64,000 nucleotides of DNA from JACJXF01 sp964404825 (GTDB taxonomy: Bacteria; Bacteroidota; Bacteroidia; Bacteroidales; GCA-2748055): positions 1-64,000 of the forward strand of contig CAYOLQ010000002.1 in the NCBI GenBank assembly GCA_964404825.1, written 5' to 3'. The translations under genes and the position numbers were made by a program. The notes below the pieces were generated by a model that was given only the letters and a program-made list of their open reading frames with translations, ran no database searches and had not been told where the DNA came from. Positions 35,901 through 43,271 of the stretch are shown in pieces; the first letter of the stretch is position 1, and every line of letters begins with the position of its first letter.

Positions 35901-35993
35901 ACCTCAGGTTTTACCAGGGGAATTTATCATCTGAGAATTACAAGAGATGGTATTCAGAATTCGGAAATTGTAAAGCTGGTTATTATTAACTGA
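29994..35993 (+). CDS. giant T9SS-exported surface protein with novel tandem repeats, PKD and Omp28-like domains
   Basis: A 1999-residue protein. The signal peptide ends near LFSYGA; start alternatives are ATG 29994 (preceded by AGGAAA) or ATG 30015. Four tandem repeats of about 120 residues (31-148, 149-274, 275-397, 400-523) carry TWATSL...TRVTITLPA...Y.I..NE.V, and a shorter related fifth follows to about 630. Ig-like segments come next. A PKD domain (about 1290-1378) has SWFWNFDDVNSG. A jelly-roll/MAM-like segment spans about 1480-1660. An Omp28-like thioredoxin-fold region (about 1665-1900) starts VLEHFVNTTS and lacks the CxxC. A type A T9SS sorting domain (about 1918-1999) starts LSVYPNPAADF. 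It is the last gene of the six-gene run and is presumably attached to the cell surface or secreted. Confidence 0.87.
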   Translation: MKGNFTVMKALKKLVICGLILSVPLFSYGAGSVSISGTITTSNSEQNIIDGGQTIILSLTDATWAASIEDSLSSWQSAFSSSGSWSEISSALSTSDFSRVNDTAFVIILPASSLYAIWANEVVTLTIPNSLLATGSALNTPTFTIINQSPIISINAASGILTNNNESFIIAGLQTIIIDVARDNWATSLGANNAVTTAFINAIDGDQSWSAVDGPLSYANISRTSETRVTITLPAAATYVITENETVTFSFPGSSYRNSSVKAVSDPTVTIYDLNPVVTLSGTALPTLTESNIRAGGYTLIYDVIYDTWATNLDENNAATTEFLEGLTGNLDWLTVTDVLIFSNLTRNSASRVTLLLPAVPSYAISSNETVSASIPASAFNGISGASAGTAFTVSNQQAGTNVTWSTGTSTIAEAQVRSGVPPLTLTLDLTSSDSWITSIPTLKTNFIAALSNGAGSEWDTKVLPNISVNRSSATRLVISFTAAASFDITSLRTITYSISDNSLIASSGASVTPATSGFSITPLPASVSISPGSISEAGLNGGTIDLTISEDVFTDPASVAVNYFSISAPAGASISTVTNRTSTGVRLTLAYEGDIDTNGSIQITIVNGLAGGGTLISNSTTVVAVIEPVITGVSIPNQTYKISDAVPVTITVQDDGGQIFTLTSGSVGGRSLSGFSRINSTTYSASFTVLSGTTDYPALSDIPVSVQLQISGRPGNLFNTPISQIADLIDANPPVINSYQALGGVHKAGDIIQLIVSADQAGYTIDNTQTSINSIPITNPSFAFISEAGGTYYLSYKISVNDNDVLTPVALSGQIVLKDPAGNSSLVKNVTAVSGAFSIDAHSPIISGVTAPDSIYISGETLILTINSDGAGYSLSPETFINGISFSSGRFSLNGTGPVYTLNYPVLATDAEVSAGNLPVNIVLKDVAGNKSNPLTSFSNTVSVFTTKPTAFISGNASICKGDSAILYVSLTGKSKWNIVVSNGSSTSNYNNISSSPFSFKIGPGVNTNYTVQSITDKNGLTNTGTGTASIIVNIGTPVNITPVGSAYNLLASPVQLSAVPSGGLFSGPGVVSSVNKFYPDIAGVPNSPHTIIYTYTNGFGCKSYDSISIGVVEARGGIELDDLYCYNDEPFLAAAITDSTEIIGRFELFFKEAIVQEGNGIHDNGNNTALITPSLLNPGEYLLRYKYFLKDTLTLEENFIIEFIEQPKFLGFPDPATICQNEVPLNLQGDARRGEFTGLGITGNSASGFKFDPSVTGHGRYTITYTDSTVNRCKNQISKDITVYFVPDMGFTASDSCVFSFNPGSEIFFNNTTVEKDSIKSWFWNFDDVNSGSSNFSTLQSPSHFFNKSGKYSISLIDTTTNGCPDRHEITFDFGDKPTGGFEVVNKCFTVGTLTEFNSLTSSNDGIKDYYWKIHLEDGIQVDTLISSETYKFQFLQEGIYLIEHIVTSNTNCTLALSDSIILKPTIVVKKGIPHNELDLFEGGWSSSNSMDMAYPGLSWRWGIPDFISLAGGTEKAWYTQRSNSMLPELSSLISSCFNISELDRPMIKMDIFRNFGSTQDAAILETSTDNGENWNALGNPGDGINWYSDYQTTNFAFNKNYGWANSSGSVPDTSWIESRHVLDPVIGSSNLQFRLVFGAEESTVQDYEGFAFRNITIGERNRFSVLEHFVNTTSVNPVKDKVKSANIKVNALYKKDFLYKDFVKLEYHTRFPSVNDPINLFNRDVPGARAYYYGVTTVPYSLLDGGDRTGRRFDFSDTKFEPREIDINLRSLVDPALKISVIAQENGDDLNVGVKLTALENLPAEERVLYVVLYETMVSGIVAENGELQFQNVVRNMIPDAGGTTIYQAFSATPQDTTQLEYNFSASLNNLDKDYIRVAVYFQNDFSGEIYQAALSDYSRSIGTKVNPEIKFENGLSVYPNPAADFVEVNISGAVSRPSQLEFFDQLGRKVHSETIPSYENRIIINTSGFTRGIYHLRITRDGIQNSEIVKLVIIN

Positions 35994-36011
35994 CAGCAAG
36001 ATTTCAAATAC

Positions 36012-37235
36012 TTATTCACTTTCGGGAACGGCTTGTAAAAGCTTTTCCCCGAAAGTTTTACCAAATTCTGTCAGGCGCTCTGCCTTTCCGTTATTTGGAT
36101 AAAACTTCTCTGACATTCCCTCTATAAGAATGTTAAACTTCAGATTTTTGAGGTGGTCCTCAATTAATTTCACAGCCTCTCCGCTCCATCCAAAAGAGCC
36201 AAAAACTGCTGCTGGTTTCCCTTTATCACGAATCGGATTAATTAGTGAAAACAGCTTATAAACCGGAAGAAGGGTATTCTGGTTAATAGTTGGGGATCCA
36301 ATTATTATTGCATTGCACATAACGATTCTTTCTTCAAGGTCTCCCAAAAGAATATTTTCAACATCAACCATATCAATCTCAAAATCCCCGGCCTGAACCA
36401 GTCCTGATGAAATTTGTCTCGCCATTTCGGCCGTATAACCATATGCTGAAACATATGCAAGCAAAATCCTGTTGCTTTTGTTTTTCACAATTTTAATGTA
36501 CTCAGTTGCCCGTTCTTCTGAAGTATCAATAGCTTTTTTCCAGAATGATCGTAAAATCGGACCGTGTCCGGGACAAATTGCATCAATTTTGAGCACACGG
36601 ATTTTTTCAATGGCCTTAAGCATGAACTTGCTGAATGGTTTCAGAATTACATCGAAATAGAAATTGAAGGCTTCGTCATAATTGCCCGTTTTATCATCGA
36701 ACATATCAGGATGACAGAAATGTGCTCCGAAAGCATCGCAGGTAAACAGTATTTTATCCTCTTCAAGGTATGTAAAAATAGTATCGGGCCAGTGAAGATT
36801 GGGTGCAGCAATGATTCTTAACTTTTTATTCCCGAGATCGATTATATCTCCATCTTTTACTTTTAAAGACTTAAATGGCATTCCAATCATCTCGTGCAGG
36901 TAATTCAAAGCCTGCCCGCTACCGATAACTGTGAGCCCTGGGGAAAGCTGGAGTATATTTTTTATGCATCCGGAATGGTCAGGTTCGGTGTGATTGCAAA
37001 CGATATAATCAATTTTTGTCGGATCAGTTAATGATTTTAATTTGGCAAGATAAACATCCCAAAACTCAGCTTTCACAGTATCTATAAGCGTTTTTTTCTC
37101 CGCATTAATAAAATAGGAATTATAGCTTGTTCCGAATTTAGTTTCCATAACTATGTCGAATGTAACAATGTCACGGTCAAGAACCCCTGTCCAGAAAACT
37201 TCAGGTTTTACTTCAAGAACTTTGGAATCTTTCAT
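36012..37235 (-). CDS. flavodiiron protein (A-type flavoprotein, FprA family)
   Basis: A cytoplasmic O2- and/or NO-reducing enzyme protecting anaerobes or microaerobes. The N-terminal metallo-beta-lactamase-like diiron domain has ligands in NHTEPDHSG (H-x-E-x-D-H), DAFGAHFC and PGHGP. The C-terminal flavodoxin domain has the FMN loop AYGYTAEMA and the later GSFGWSGEA. At 407 residues it is the two-domain class without rubredoxin. It is monocistronic, ends 18 bp from the convergent giant gene without a visible terminator, and has a -7 box 30 bases upstream of the ATG. Confidence 0.93.
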   Translation of the reverse strand: MKDSKVLEVKPEVFWTGVLDRDIVTFDIVMETKFGTSYNSYFINAEKKTLIDTVKAEFWDVYLAKLKSLTDPTKIDYIVCNHTEPDHSGCIKNILQLSPGLTVIGSGQALNYLHEMIGMPFKSLKVKDGDIIDLGNKKLRIIAAPNLHWPDTIFTYLEEDKILFTCDAFGAHFCHPDMFDDKTGNYDEAFNFYFDVILKPFSKFMLKAIEKIRVLKIDAICPGHGPILRSFWKKAIDTSEERATEYIKIVKNKSNRILLAYVSAYGYTAEMARQISSGLVQAGDFEIDMVDVENILLGDLEERIVMCNAIIIGSPTINQNTLLPVYKLFSLINPIRDKGKPAAVFGSFGWSGEAVKLIEDHLKNLKFNILIEGMSEKFYPNNGKAERLTEFGKTFGEKLLQAVPESE

Positions 37236-37264
37236 TTGATGTTTAGCTCATTATAATTAGAATG

Positions 37265-37272
37265 CAAAAATA
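37265..37272 (-). promoter_or_regulatory. -7 promoter element of the flavodiiron gene
   Basis: TATTTTTG on the minus strand, matching TAnnTTTG, 30 bases before the start ATG. Confidence 0.5.
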
Positions 37273-37330
37273 GCTATGACTGCCTTCTTATCCAACTGGA
37301 AAAGTCATAGAATCATTAAATATAGAAAAT

Positions 37331-37359
37331 AAAAAAGGCTGTCCGTGAGAACAGCCTTT
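37331..37359 (-). terminator. Rho-independent terminator of the small secreted peptide gene
   Basis: A perfect 9-bp stem (AAAGGCTGT / ACAGCCTTT) with an 8-base loop. On the minus strand it is followed by TTTTTTATTTT. It lies 47 bases past the peptide gene's stop codon. Confidence 0.85.
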
Positions 37360-37405
37360 CATTTGAAATACACGATTCAGATTATTTCTTTTCTGTAACG
37401 GAGTA

Positions 37406-37630
37406 TTATTTTTTACTATCGCAACATGCTTTTTTTTCTGTTGCGCATTCTGCTTTCTTTTCAGTTGAGCATTCTGCTTTTTTCTCTGATTCAGCAGCAG
37501 TTTTTGCTTTTTTGGGTTTGTCGTCAATAACCTTAACTGCGATAGGTGATGAATATGAAGCTGCGATAGCGGGGCTTGCAATAGCTCCGAAGAAAGCAAC
37601 CAGTGCGATTACTGCAAAAAATTTCTTCAT
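37406..37630 (-). CDS. small secreted Lys/Cys-rich peptide
   Basis: A 74-residue precursor. A signal peptide (MKKFFAVIALVAFFGAIASP, cleavage near AIAA) is followed by about 50 residues. The tail repeats an EKKAEC[S/A]T unit: EKKAECSTEKKAEC, then ATEKKACCDSKK. It has four cysteines, all in the last 25 residues, and many lysines. I do not recognise a family. Cys-rich secreted tails of this kind can bind metals or form disulfides, but no function is established. It has its own promoter and a near-ideal terminator, so it is a short monocistronic and possibly abundant transcript. A longer ORF in another frame (37288-37599) is a shadow. Confidence 0.72.
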   Translation of the reverse strand: MKKFFAVIALVAFFGAIASPAIAASYSSPIAVKVIDDKPKKAKTAAESEKKAECSTEKKAECATEKKACCDSKK

Positions 37631-37663
37631 GATTTTTTATTTTTATAGTTATACAATGAGAAA

Positions 37664-37671
37664 CAAATATA
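37664..37671 (-). promoter_or_regulatory. -7 promoter element of the small peptide gene
   Basis: TATATTTG on the minus strand, 33 bases before the ATG. Confidence 0.6.
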
Positions 37672-37723
37672 GGAACTTAAGGATATATGTGGTGTTAATG
37701 ACATGTTAAAAGTAAAAAAACCA

Positions 37724-38386
37724 TCATAAGCGGGCCAGAACAGTCTGACTGCCAACTACCATTTCCCCTTGTTTTACCATAATTTTTGTCCCGATCGGGA
37801 AAAATATGTCAACCCTTGAGCCAAATTTAATAAATCCAAGTTCCTCACCTGTACTAAATGAATTTCCCTGTCTGGCATAACAAATAATTCTTCTTGCAAC
37901 TGCACCTGCAATCTGACGAAGTAATACAGCTGTATTTTTTTGATTTTCAATTACAACGCTAGTCCTTTCATTTAAAGTACTTGATTTAGGGTGTATTGCC
38001 AATAAGAATTTACCGGGATGGTATTTATAATATTTTACTTTCCCTTTAAAAGGAAAGAAATTTATATGCACATCCCAAATTGACATAAATATGGAAACCT
38101 GTAATCTCCGGTCTTTAAAGAACTCTTCTTCAACTGTTTCTTCGATAACAACAACTTTTCCATCAGCCGGTGAATAAAACGAACCTTCATCAAATTTCTG
38201 ATCACGGACAGGAACCCTGAAAAATCTGGCAACAAAAATAATCAGCAAGACAAAAATGGTTATTACCGGATAAAAGATCCATTTAACATCGGGTATTAAA
38301 ACAAAGAGAATTATACCTGTGAAAATCAGAATACTGGAGATTATGGAAAAAATTAACCGGCCTTCTTTATGGATACGTATCATCAT
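37724..38386 (-). CDS. psd: phosphatidylserine decarboxylase
   Basis: Makes phosphatidylethanolamine from phosphatidylserine at the inner membrane through a pyruvoyl group formed by self-cleavage. The 220-residue proenzyme belongs to the short Psd class. It has two N-terminal TM helices, SPADGKVV, the catalytic-site histidine region (WDVHINFFP), and the Gly-Ser cleavage site in IKFGSRVDIFFP near the C-terminus. The ATG overlaps the cdsA stop by one base, so both belong to the rsfS-ftsH-cdsA-psd operon. Confidence 0.94.
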   Translation of the reverse strand: MMIRIHKEGRLIFSIISSILIFTGIILFVLIPDVKWIFYPVITIFVLLIIFVARFFRVPVRDQKFDEGSFYSPADGKVVVIEETVEEEFFKDRRLQVSIFMSIWDVHINFFPFKGKVKYYKYHPGKFLLAIHPKSSTLNERTSVVIENQKNTAVLLRQIAGAVARRIICYARQGNSFSTGEELGFIKFGSRVDIFFPIGTKIMVKQGEMVVGSQTVLARL

Positions 38387-39207
38387 TAGATTTTTATCAG
38401 GTAAATGTACAAAAATACAAATGGAGTAATCATTAAAATGGAATCGAAGCGATCCAGAATACCCCCATGGCCCGGCATTAATTTACCGGAATCTTTGACT
38501 CCTGCTTCTCTTTTTAAAAGAGATTCAAACAGATCCCCCACAGTTCCTGTCAGCACAATTATTATACTCAGGATTATCCAGTCATAAAAGTTTAACAAAT
38601 CAGTAAATTCTGAGAATATATAAGCCACGAGAACTGCGAAAATCATTCCGCCAAAAAAACCCTCCCATGACTTTTTTGGAGATATTGATGGAGCCATTTT
38701 GTGTTTACCAAGTAAAATGCCGCTTATGTACGCCCCGGTGTCATAAGTCCAGATTATAAAAAGTGTACCGATAAGAATTTCGGGATTGTACTGCAAACCG
38801 GTTAGCTGATTCCTGGTTAAAAATAGAATCAGTGATAGGGGCAATATTATATACAAAAGCCCGGTAACAGTAATAATAAGGGATTGAACCATTTCAGTTC
38901 TCCTGACAAAAATAAAGGAAAACCACAGCCCAACCACCGGAACTATTGTAAGAAGGAGAAATTTTTGGGGTAGTATAGACTGCCTTTCCATAAAAACTAC
39001 CAGAAGCACCAGAATTCCGGACAAGATCCCAGCTTTCACAAATGGGGCGAATCCCCTTAAAAAAAATATTGTATAATATTCATGTAGTGCGATAGCTGAT
39101 ATGGCAATCAGCAGGAAGAACAGAGACCAGGGACTCCAGAGAACAGACCCCATCATCAGGATGAAGAAAACAGCGCCGGTCAGACTTCGTTTAAGAAATT
39201 CGTTCAA
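38386..39207 (-). CDS. cdsA: phosphatidate cytidylyltransferase
   Basis: Forms CDP-diacylglycerol from CTP and phosphatidate. It is a 273-residue protein with about eight TM helices and the family motif near the C-terminus: SPKKSWEGFFGG, then GDLFESLLKREAGVKDSG and PGHGGILDRFDS. It is followed by psd with a one-base overlap, placing two consecutive phospholipid steps in one operon; the intervening PssA is not in the window. Confidence 0.96.
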   Translation of the reverse strand: MNEFLKRSLTGAVFFILMMGSVLWSPWSLFFLLIAISAIALHEYYTIFFLRGFAPFVKAGILSGILVLLVVFMERQSILPQKFLLLTIVPVVGLWFSFIFVRRTEMVQSLIITVTGLLYIILPLSLILFLTRNQLTGLQYNPEILIGTLFIIWTYDTGAYISGILLGKHKMAPSISPKKSWEGFFGGMIFAVLVAYIFSEFTDLLNFYDWIILSIIIVLTGTVGDLFESLLKREAGVKDSGKLMPGHGGILDRFDSILMITPFVFLYIYLIKI

Positions 39208-39222
39208 TTTATTACACTTTGT

Positions 39223-39432
39223 TTATGTGGAAAGTTCAAACTTTTCAATTAAAAGTTTTGCTTTCATAACATCATCAGGTTTGGCGTATACTTCGATATC
39301 TCCGAAAAGATATGAAGAATCCTGTTTGTTAAGTACAAATGAAGCAATTCCGTTATCAGCCAGATATTCTTTAAGAATTTCAGCGGTATATTGCTTGCTG
39401 CATGAATAAACCAAAACCCAGTTATCATCCAT
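39223..39432 (-). CDS. DUF2007 family protein
   Basis: A 69-residue soluble protein matching the DUF2007 (putative signal-transducing) pattern: an N-terminal VLVYSCSKQYTAEILKEYL, followed by GIASFVLNKQDSSY and IEVYAKPDDVMKAKLLIE. It resembles a small ferredoxin-like ACT fold. No defined function is known. It lies between ftsH (62 bp) and cdsA (15 bp) and is probably co-transcribed with them. Confidence 0.85.
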   Translation of the reverse strand: MDDNWVLVYSCSKQYTAEILKEYLADNGIASFVLNKQDSSYLFGDIEVYAKPDDVMKAKLLIEKFELST

Positions 39433-39494
39433 AAGTTGTCAGTCAAAAATGTGAAAGTTAAACTATTCTTGCACATTTATTCCGGAATAACCCG

Positions 39495-41576
39495 CTATTC
39501 CTTTTTCTTCTTTGCCCTGGTTTTCTTTACCGGTGCTTTCTCTGTAACAACTGCAGCCTCGACAGTTTTATGTTTTCTGGTATTCTTTTTTATTTCTTCT
39601 GGCTGACGACCTTTTCTGGGGCCGAATATTTTTTCAACATCCTCGCTGAAAATTACTTCTTTTTCCAGTAGAATTTTTGCCAGCTGATTTAATCCTTCTT
39701 TATGATCAGAGAGAATTTTTTTAGCTCTTTCATATTGTGCCTGCACCATGTTTTTTGCCTCCTGATCAATCATTTCAGCAGTTTTATCGCTGTATGGTTT
39801 ACTGAAGGTGAAATCGGTTTGCCCCGAAGAGTCATAAAAACTAAGGTTGCCGATTTTCGGGCTCATACCATAATAAGATATCATGGCATAGGCTGTTTTG
39901 GTGACCCTTTCGAGATCGTTAAGCGCACCGGTGGATATTTTTGTAAAGTTTATTTCTTCGGAGGCTCTTCCACCCAGTGTGGCGCACATTTCATCAAGCA
40001 TTTGCTCGGTAGTTGTAATCGACCTCTCTTCAGGAAGATACCATGCTGCACCTAATGAACGACCTCTGGGTATGATTGTAACTTTTACAAGGGGATTTGC
40101 ATATTCCAGAAGCCAGCTTACAGTTGCATGACCGGCTTCGTGATAGGCAATAGTTTCTTTTTCTCCGACAGAGATAATTTTGTTTTTCTTTTCAAGACCT
40201 CCGATAATGCGGTCGATAGCATCAAGAAAGTCCTGTTTCTGTACAGATTTTTTTCCTCTGCGTGCAGCAATAAGTGCCGCTTCGTTACAGACATTTGCAA
40301 TATCTGCACCTGAAAAACCGGGAGTTTGCCGGGCCAGAAATTCAATGTCAAGAGCTTTTTCAATTTTCAGAGGTTTTATATGCACGCCGAAAATTTCATG
40401 CCTTTCGTTCAGGTCTGGCAATTCAACATGTATCTGACGATCAAATCTTCCTGCTCTCAGCAATGCGCGGTCGAGAATATCAGCTCTGTTTGTTGCTGCA
40501 AGAATAATAACCCCGCTATTTGTTCCGAAACCATCCATTTCGGTGAGGAGTTGATTTAAGGTGTTTTCACGTTCGTCGTTGGCTCCGAAATTCGGATTTC
40601 TTCCGCGTGCACGCCCAACGGCATCTATCTCATCTATGAAAACTATGCAGGGCGATTTTTCTTTGGCTTGCTTGAAAAGGTCTCTTACACGGGATGCTCC
40701 CACGCCAACAAACATTTCAACAAAATCAGAACCTGAAATACTAAAAAATGGTACATGAGCTTCACCTGCTACAGCCTTTGCCAGAAGGGTCTTTCCTGTT
40801 CCCGGAGGACCAACAAGTAATGCTCCTTTTGGAATTTTCCCACCCAGATCGGTATACTTCTTCGGGTTCTTCAGAAAGTCTACAATTTCTTTTATTTCCA
40901 TTTTAGCTTCTTCCAGACCTGCCACGTCTTTAAAATCAACTTTTACAGAAGTGTCCTTATCAAAAATCTGAGCCTTCGATTTACCTACATTGAAAATATT
41001 TCCTGCGCCGCCACCTCCCCCGGCTCCCATACGACGGAATATGAACAACCATACTACAACCAGAAGAATAATTGGAACAAGCCAGCTCAGAATTACTCCA
41101 AGATAGTCACTGCGGGTTTCGGTTTTGAATTCAGGTCTTTTTTCCAGTGGAAGACTGGTTATCAGATCATTTATTTCCTTTGGCTGATCGGGATATTGAA
41201 TGTTAAACACGAATTTCGGGCCGTCTGCTGTAAACTGACCAAAACCTCTTTTCTTTGTTTTTTCGGTTATACCGGTTGCACTTACAGTAGTATCAGCCTT
41301 TACAAAAATTTCTACCTTTTCTTTATTTACAACAATAAGCTTTGTAACCTTTTGTTCTGCAACCATTGCAGAAAACTGGTTCCAGTCTAATTCCTTGGGA
41401 GGATCATTAAACTTAAAAAAATTAATACCAATGAAGAATAGTGCAAGGGCAATATAAATCCAATAACCGTTGAATTTAGGTTTATTTGACCCGGCAGGTT
41501 TAACAGGTTTAGGGTTGTTTCCGTTATTACCGTTATTACCTGAATTAGTGGTGTTATTATTCGAATTTTCGCTCAT
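39495..41576 (-). CDS. ftsH: ATP-dependent zinc metalloprotease FtsH
   Basis: A membrane AAA+ protease for quality control. It has an Asn/Gly-rich N-terminal tail (residues 1-30), TM1 (YIALALFFIGINFF), a periplasmic domain, TM2 (LVPIILLVVVWLFIF), and the AAA module with Walker A GPPGTGKT, Walker B IDEIDAVGR and the SRH arginines (RALLRAGRFDR). The zinc site is HEAGH. A basic C-terminal tail ends TRAKKKKE. At 693 residues it is normal for Bacteroidota. It follows rsfS by 11 bp. Confidence 0.97.
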   Translation of the reverse strand: MSENSNNNTTNSGNNGNNGNNPKPVKPAGSNKPKFNGYWIYIALALFFIGINFFKFNDPPKELDWNQFSAMVAEQKVTKLIVVNKEKVEIFVKADTTVSATGITEKTKKRGFGQFTADGPKFVFNIQYPDQPKEINDLITSLPLEKRPEFKTETRSDYLGVILSWLVPIILLVVVWLFIFRRMGAGGGGGAGNIFNVGKSKAQIFDKDTSVKVDFKDVAGLEEAKMEIKEIVDFLKNPKKYTDLGGKIPKGALLVGPPGTGKTLLAKAVAGEAHVPFFSISGSDFVEMFVGVGASRVRDLFKQAKEKSPCIVFIDEIDAVGRARGRNPNFGANDERENTLNQLLTEMDGFGTNSGVIILAATNRADILDRALLRAGRFDRQIHVELPDLNERHEIFGVHIKPLKIEKALDIEFLARQTPGFSGADIANVCNEAALIAARRGKKSVQKQDFLDAIDRIIGGLEKKNKIISVGEKETIAYHEAGHATVSWLLEYANPLVKVTIIPRGRSLGAAWYLPEERSITTTEQMLDEMCATLGGRASEEINFTKISTGALNDLERVTKTAYAMISYYGMSPKIGNLSFYDSSGQTDFTFSKPYSDKTAEMIDQEAKNMVQAQYERAKKILSDHKEGLNQLAKILLEKEVIFSEDVEKIFGPRKGRQPEEIKKNTRKHKTVEAAVVTEKAPVKKTRAKKKKE

Positions 41577-41587
41577 CTAAATTTATT

Positions 41588-41959
41588 TTAATCGTCTTCG
41601 TAAATTTTTGTTTTCCCATCTGCCCATAAATCTTCAAGTCTGTAAAATGACCTTTGTTCTTCAAGAAATATATGTACAACAATTCCCGCAAAATCTATCA
41701 GAACCCATTGCGAGTTCTGAACCCCTTCCACATGAGCCGGTTTAACTCCAAGAAGCTCTTTGGGTCTTATTTCAACATTGTCTGCAAGAGCCGAAACCTG
41801 TGTTGTTGAGGTTCCATGACAGATTATAAAATAATCAAATATGGAGTTCTCAATTCCCCGCAGGTCAATGCTTACAATTTTCTTGCCTTTTTTTTCCCGG
41901 ATAGATTCAATTATTACCTCCAAAAGTTTATCGTCACTAATATTTACCTTTTTTTTCAT
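41588..41959 (-). CDS. rsfS: ribosomal silencing factor RsfS
   Basis: Binds uL14 and blocks 30S-50S joining under starvation. The 123-residue protein shows the family pattern: GKKIVSIDLRGIENSIFDYFIICHG, STTQVSALADNV and WVLIDFAGIVVHIFLEEQRSFYRLEDLW. It is the first gene of the rsfS-ftsH-DUF2007-cdsA-psd operon, with a -7 box 17 bases upstream. Confidence 0.96.
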   Translation of the reverse strand: MKKKVNISDDKLLEVIIESIREKKGKKIVSIDLRGIENSIFDYFIICHGTSTTQVSALADNVEIRPKELLGVKPAHVEGVQNSQWVLIDFAGIVVHIFLEEQRSFYRLEDLWADGKTKIYEDD

Positions 41960-41975
41960 TCAGAAATTTTAATTG

Positions 41976-41983
41976 CAAAGTTA
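41976..41983 (-). promoter_or_regulatory. -7 promoter element of the rsfS-ftsH operon
   Basis: TAACTTTG on the minus strand matches TAnnTTTG, 17 bases before the rsfS ATG. Confidence 0.55.
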
Positions 41984-42127
41984 ATTATTTTAAGCCATGG
42001 AGAAAATTTCAGCCTGAATTAATGAATATACATGGCTTTTAAAAGAATTAAAATGATTTATCCTGATGGATTAATTGGATTCTAAACAGTTTTTATTCAC
42101 TTTTGTTTTTTTTCGGGGGATAGAAAA

Positions 42128-42871
42128 ATGTTTTCAGAAAATTATAAACTCATACATCTGGACAGTATCGTTTCGACAAATTTGCATGCATCTGACCTTT
42201 TGTCAGGAAAAAAGCTAAGCGAACCTACTGTTATATTAGCAGATTTTCAGACCGGAGGCAAAGGTCAGGGAGGCAATCATTGGGAAAGCAACTCTTCAGA
42301 CAACCTTTTATTTTCCCTTATCGTTTTTCCTGCAAAAATAAAGGCCAAAGAGCAGTTTTATATTTCCAAAATTACCGCTATCGCGATAAGAGACGTGCTT
42401 TCAAAGCTGGTATCAGGTGTAAAAATTAAATGGCCAAACGATATTCTGGTTAACAAAATCAAAATTTCAGGAATTTTGATTGAAAATACCTTGAAATCTG
42501 AATTTATAAGCGCATCCGTAATAGGAATAGGAATAAATGTAAATCAGACCGATTTTTCCATACCGGCAACCAGCCTTAAAAATGAATCAGGCAAAGACTC
42601 CGACAGGATTCTCCTTCTGAACTCTTTTCTGGAGGAGTTTCATTATTGGTATGAAATTCTTTTAAGCAGGGATTTCGCCCAAATCGACCTTGAATATTAT
42701 AAGAATCTCTATGGCTTCCAGGAATGGCTGAGGTTTTCCTGGGGAGGAGTTGAATTCGAAGGTTTTGTAGAAGGAGTTGAAGCTGATGGTTATCTGGTGC
42801 TGAAAGCCAGAGACAATAAGGTTTTTAAGTTCGGTTTCAGAGAAGTGGACTTTCTTCTTAACCCAGATTAA
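42128..42871 (+). CDS. birA: biotin--[acetyl-CoA-carboxylase] ligase
   Basis: Biotinylates the carboxylase carrier protein. The 247-residue class I ligase has no N-terminal helix-turn-helix, so it is unlikely to be a repressor. The biotinyl-AMP loop is a variant GGKGQGGNHWES in place of GRGRxGRxW. The catalytic KWPNDILV and the GIGINVN motif are present, and the small C-terminal SH3-like domain includes LRFSWGGVEFEGFVEG. Its 3' end overlaps the convergent SRPBCC gene by 14 bases. Confidence 0.93.
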   Translation: MFSENYKLIHLDSIVSTNLHASDLLSGKKLSEPTVILADFQTGGKGQGGNHWESNSSDNLLFSLIVFPAKIKAKEQFYISKITAIAIRDVLSKLVSGVKIKWPNDILVNKIKISGILIENTLKSEFISASVIGIGINVNQTDFSIPATSLKNESGKDSDRILLLNSFLEEFHYWYEILLSRDFAQIDLEYYKNLYGFQEWLRFSWGGVEFEGFVEGVEADGYLVLKARDNKVFKFGFREVDFLLNPD

Positions 42872-43265
42872 GTTTTTCCGCCTGATCTATAAGCATATCA
42901 ATAAAACCCTGCAGGGGCTCCTTTAGCATCAACATCATCATCATGTTTACATGTGGCTCTATAACCACTCGTATTGCCGTCTGATTTTCATCGATATACT
43001 TTAACTGGATCCATAGGTGAAAACCAACCGGAGTTTTCCCTTCAGATGCTATTTTTATTAAACTGTTTGGGGTTTTCTCAATTATCTTAAGAGCAGCATC
43101 GCCGATTCCGTCAACTGTGAATTGACAAGAATCAGAAGTTGCAATCCAGTTTTTAATTTTATCCTCCGGGATAAGGCTTTTAAAATTATTAAAATCCGAA
43201 AGGAACTGATACACCTGAACATCAGATTTCGATATCTTACCTACTTTGCTTTCTATTTTGTCCAT
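42858..43265 (-). CDS. SRPBCC/START-like domain protein
   Basis: A 135-residue soluble protein with the helix-grip fold pattern of polyketide-cyclase/START-like proteins: an N-terminal strand, a helical segment (VYQFLSDFNNFKSLIP), central strands (CQFTVDGIGDAALKII), and a long C-terminal helix (EPLQGFIDMLIDQAEKL). The ligand is unknown. It starts 6 bp after the pyrE stop and is therefore probably co-transcribed with it. It overlaps the convergent birA 3' end. Confidence 0.78.
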   Translation of the reverse strand: MDKIESKVGKISKSDVQVYQFLSDFNNFKSLIPEDKIKNWIATSDSCQFTVDGIGDAALKIIEKTPNSLIKIASEGKTPVGFHLWIQLKYIDENQTAIRVVIEPHVNMMMMLMLKEPLQGFIDMLIDQAEKLNLG

Positions 43266-43271
43266 TGATTT

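Noticed and set aside
37288..37599. 103-codon minus-strand frame over the small peptide gene and its terminator
   Set aside because: It runs through the terminator hairpin, lacks a signal peptide and shadows the frame with signal peptide and Cys repeats.
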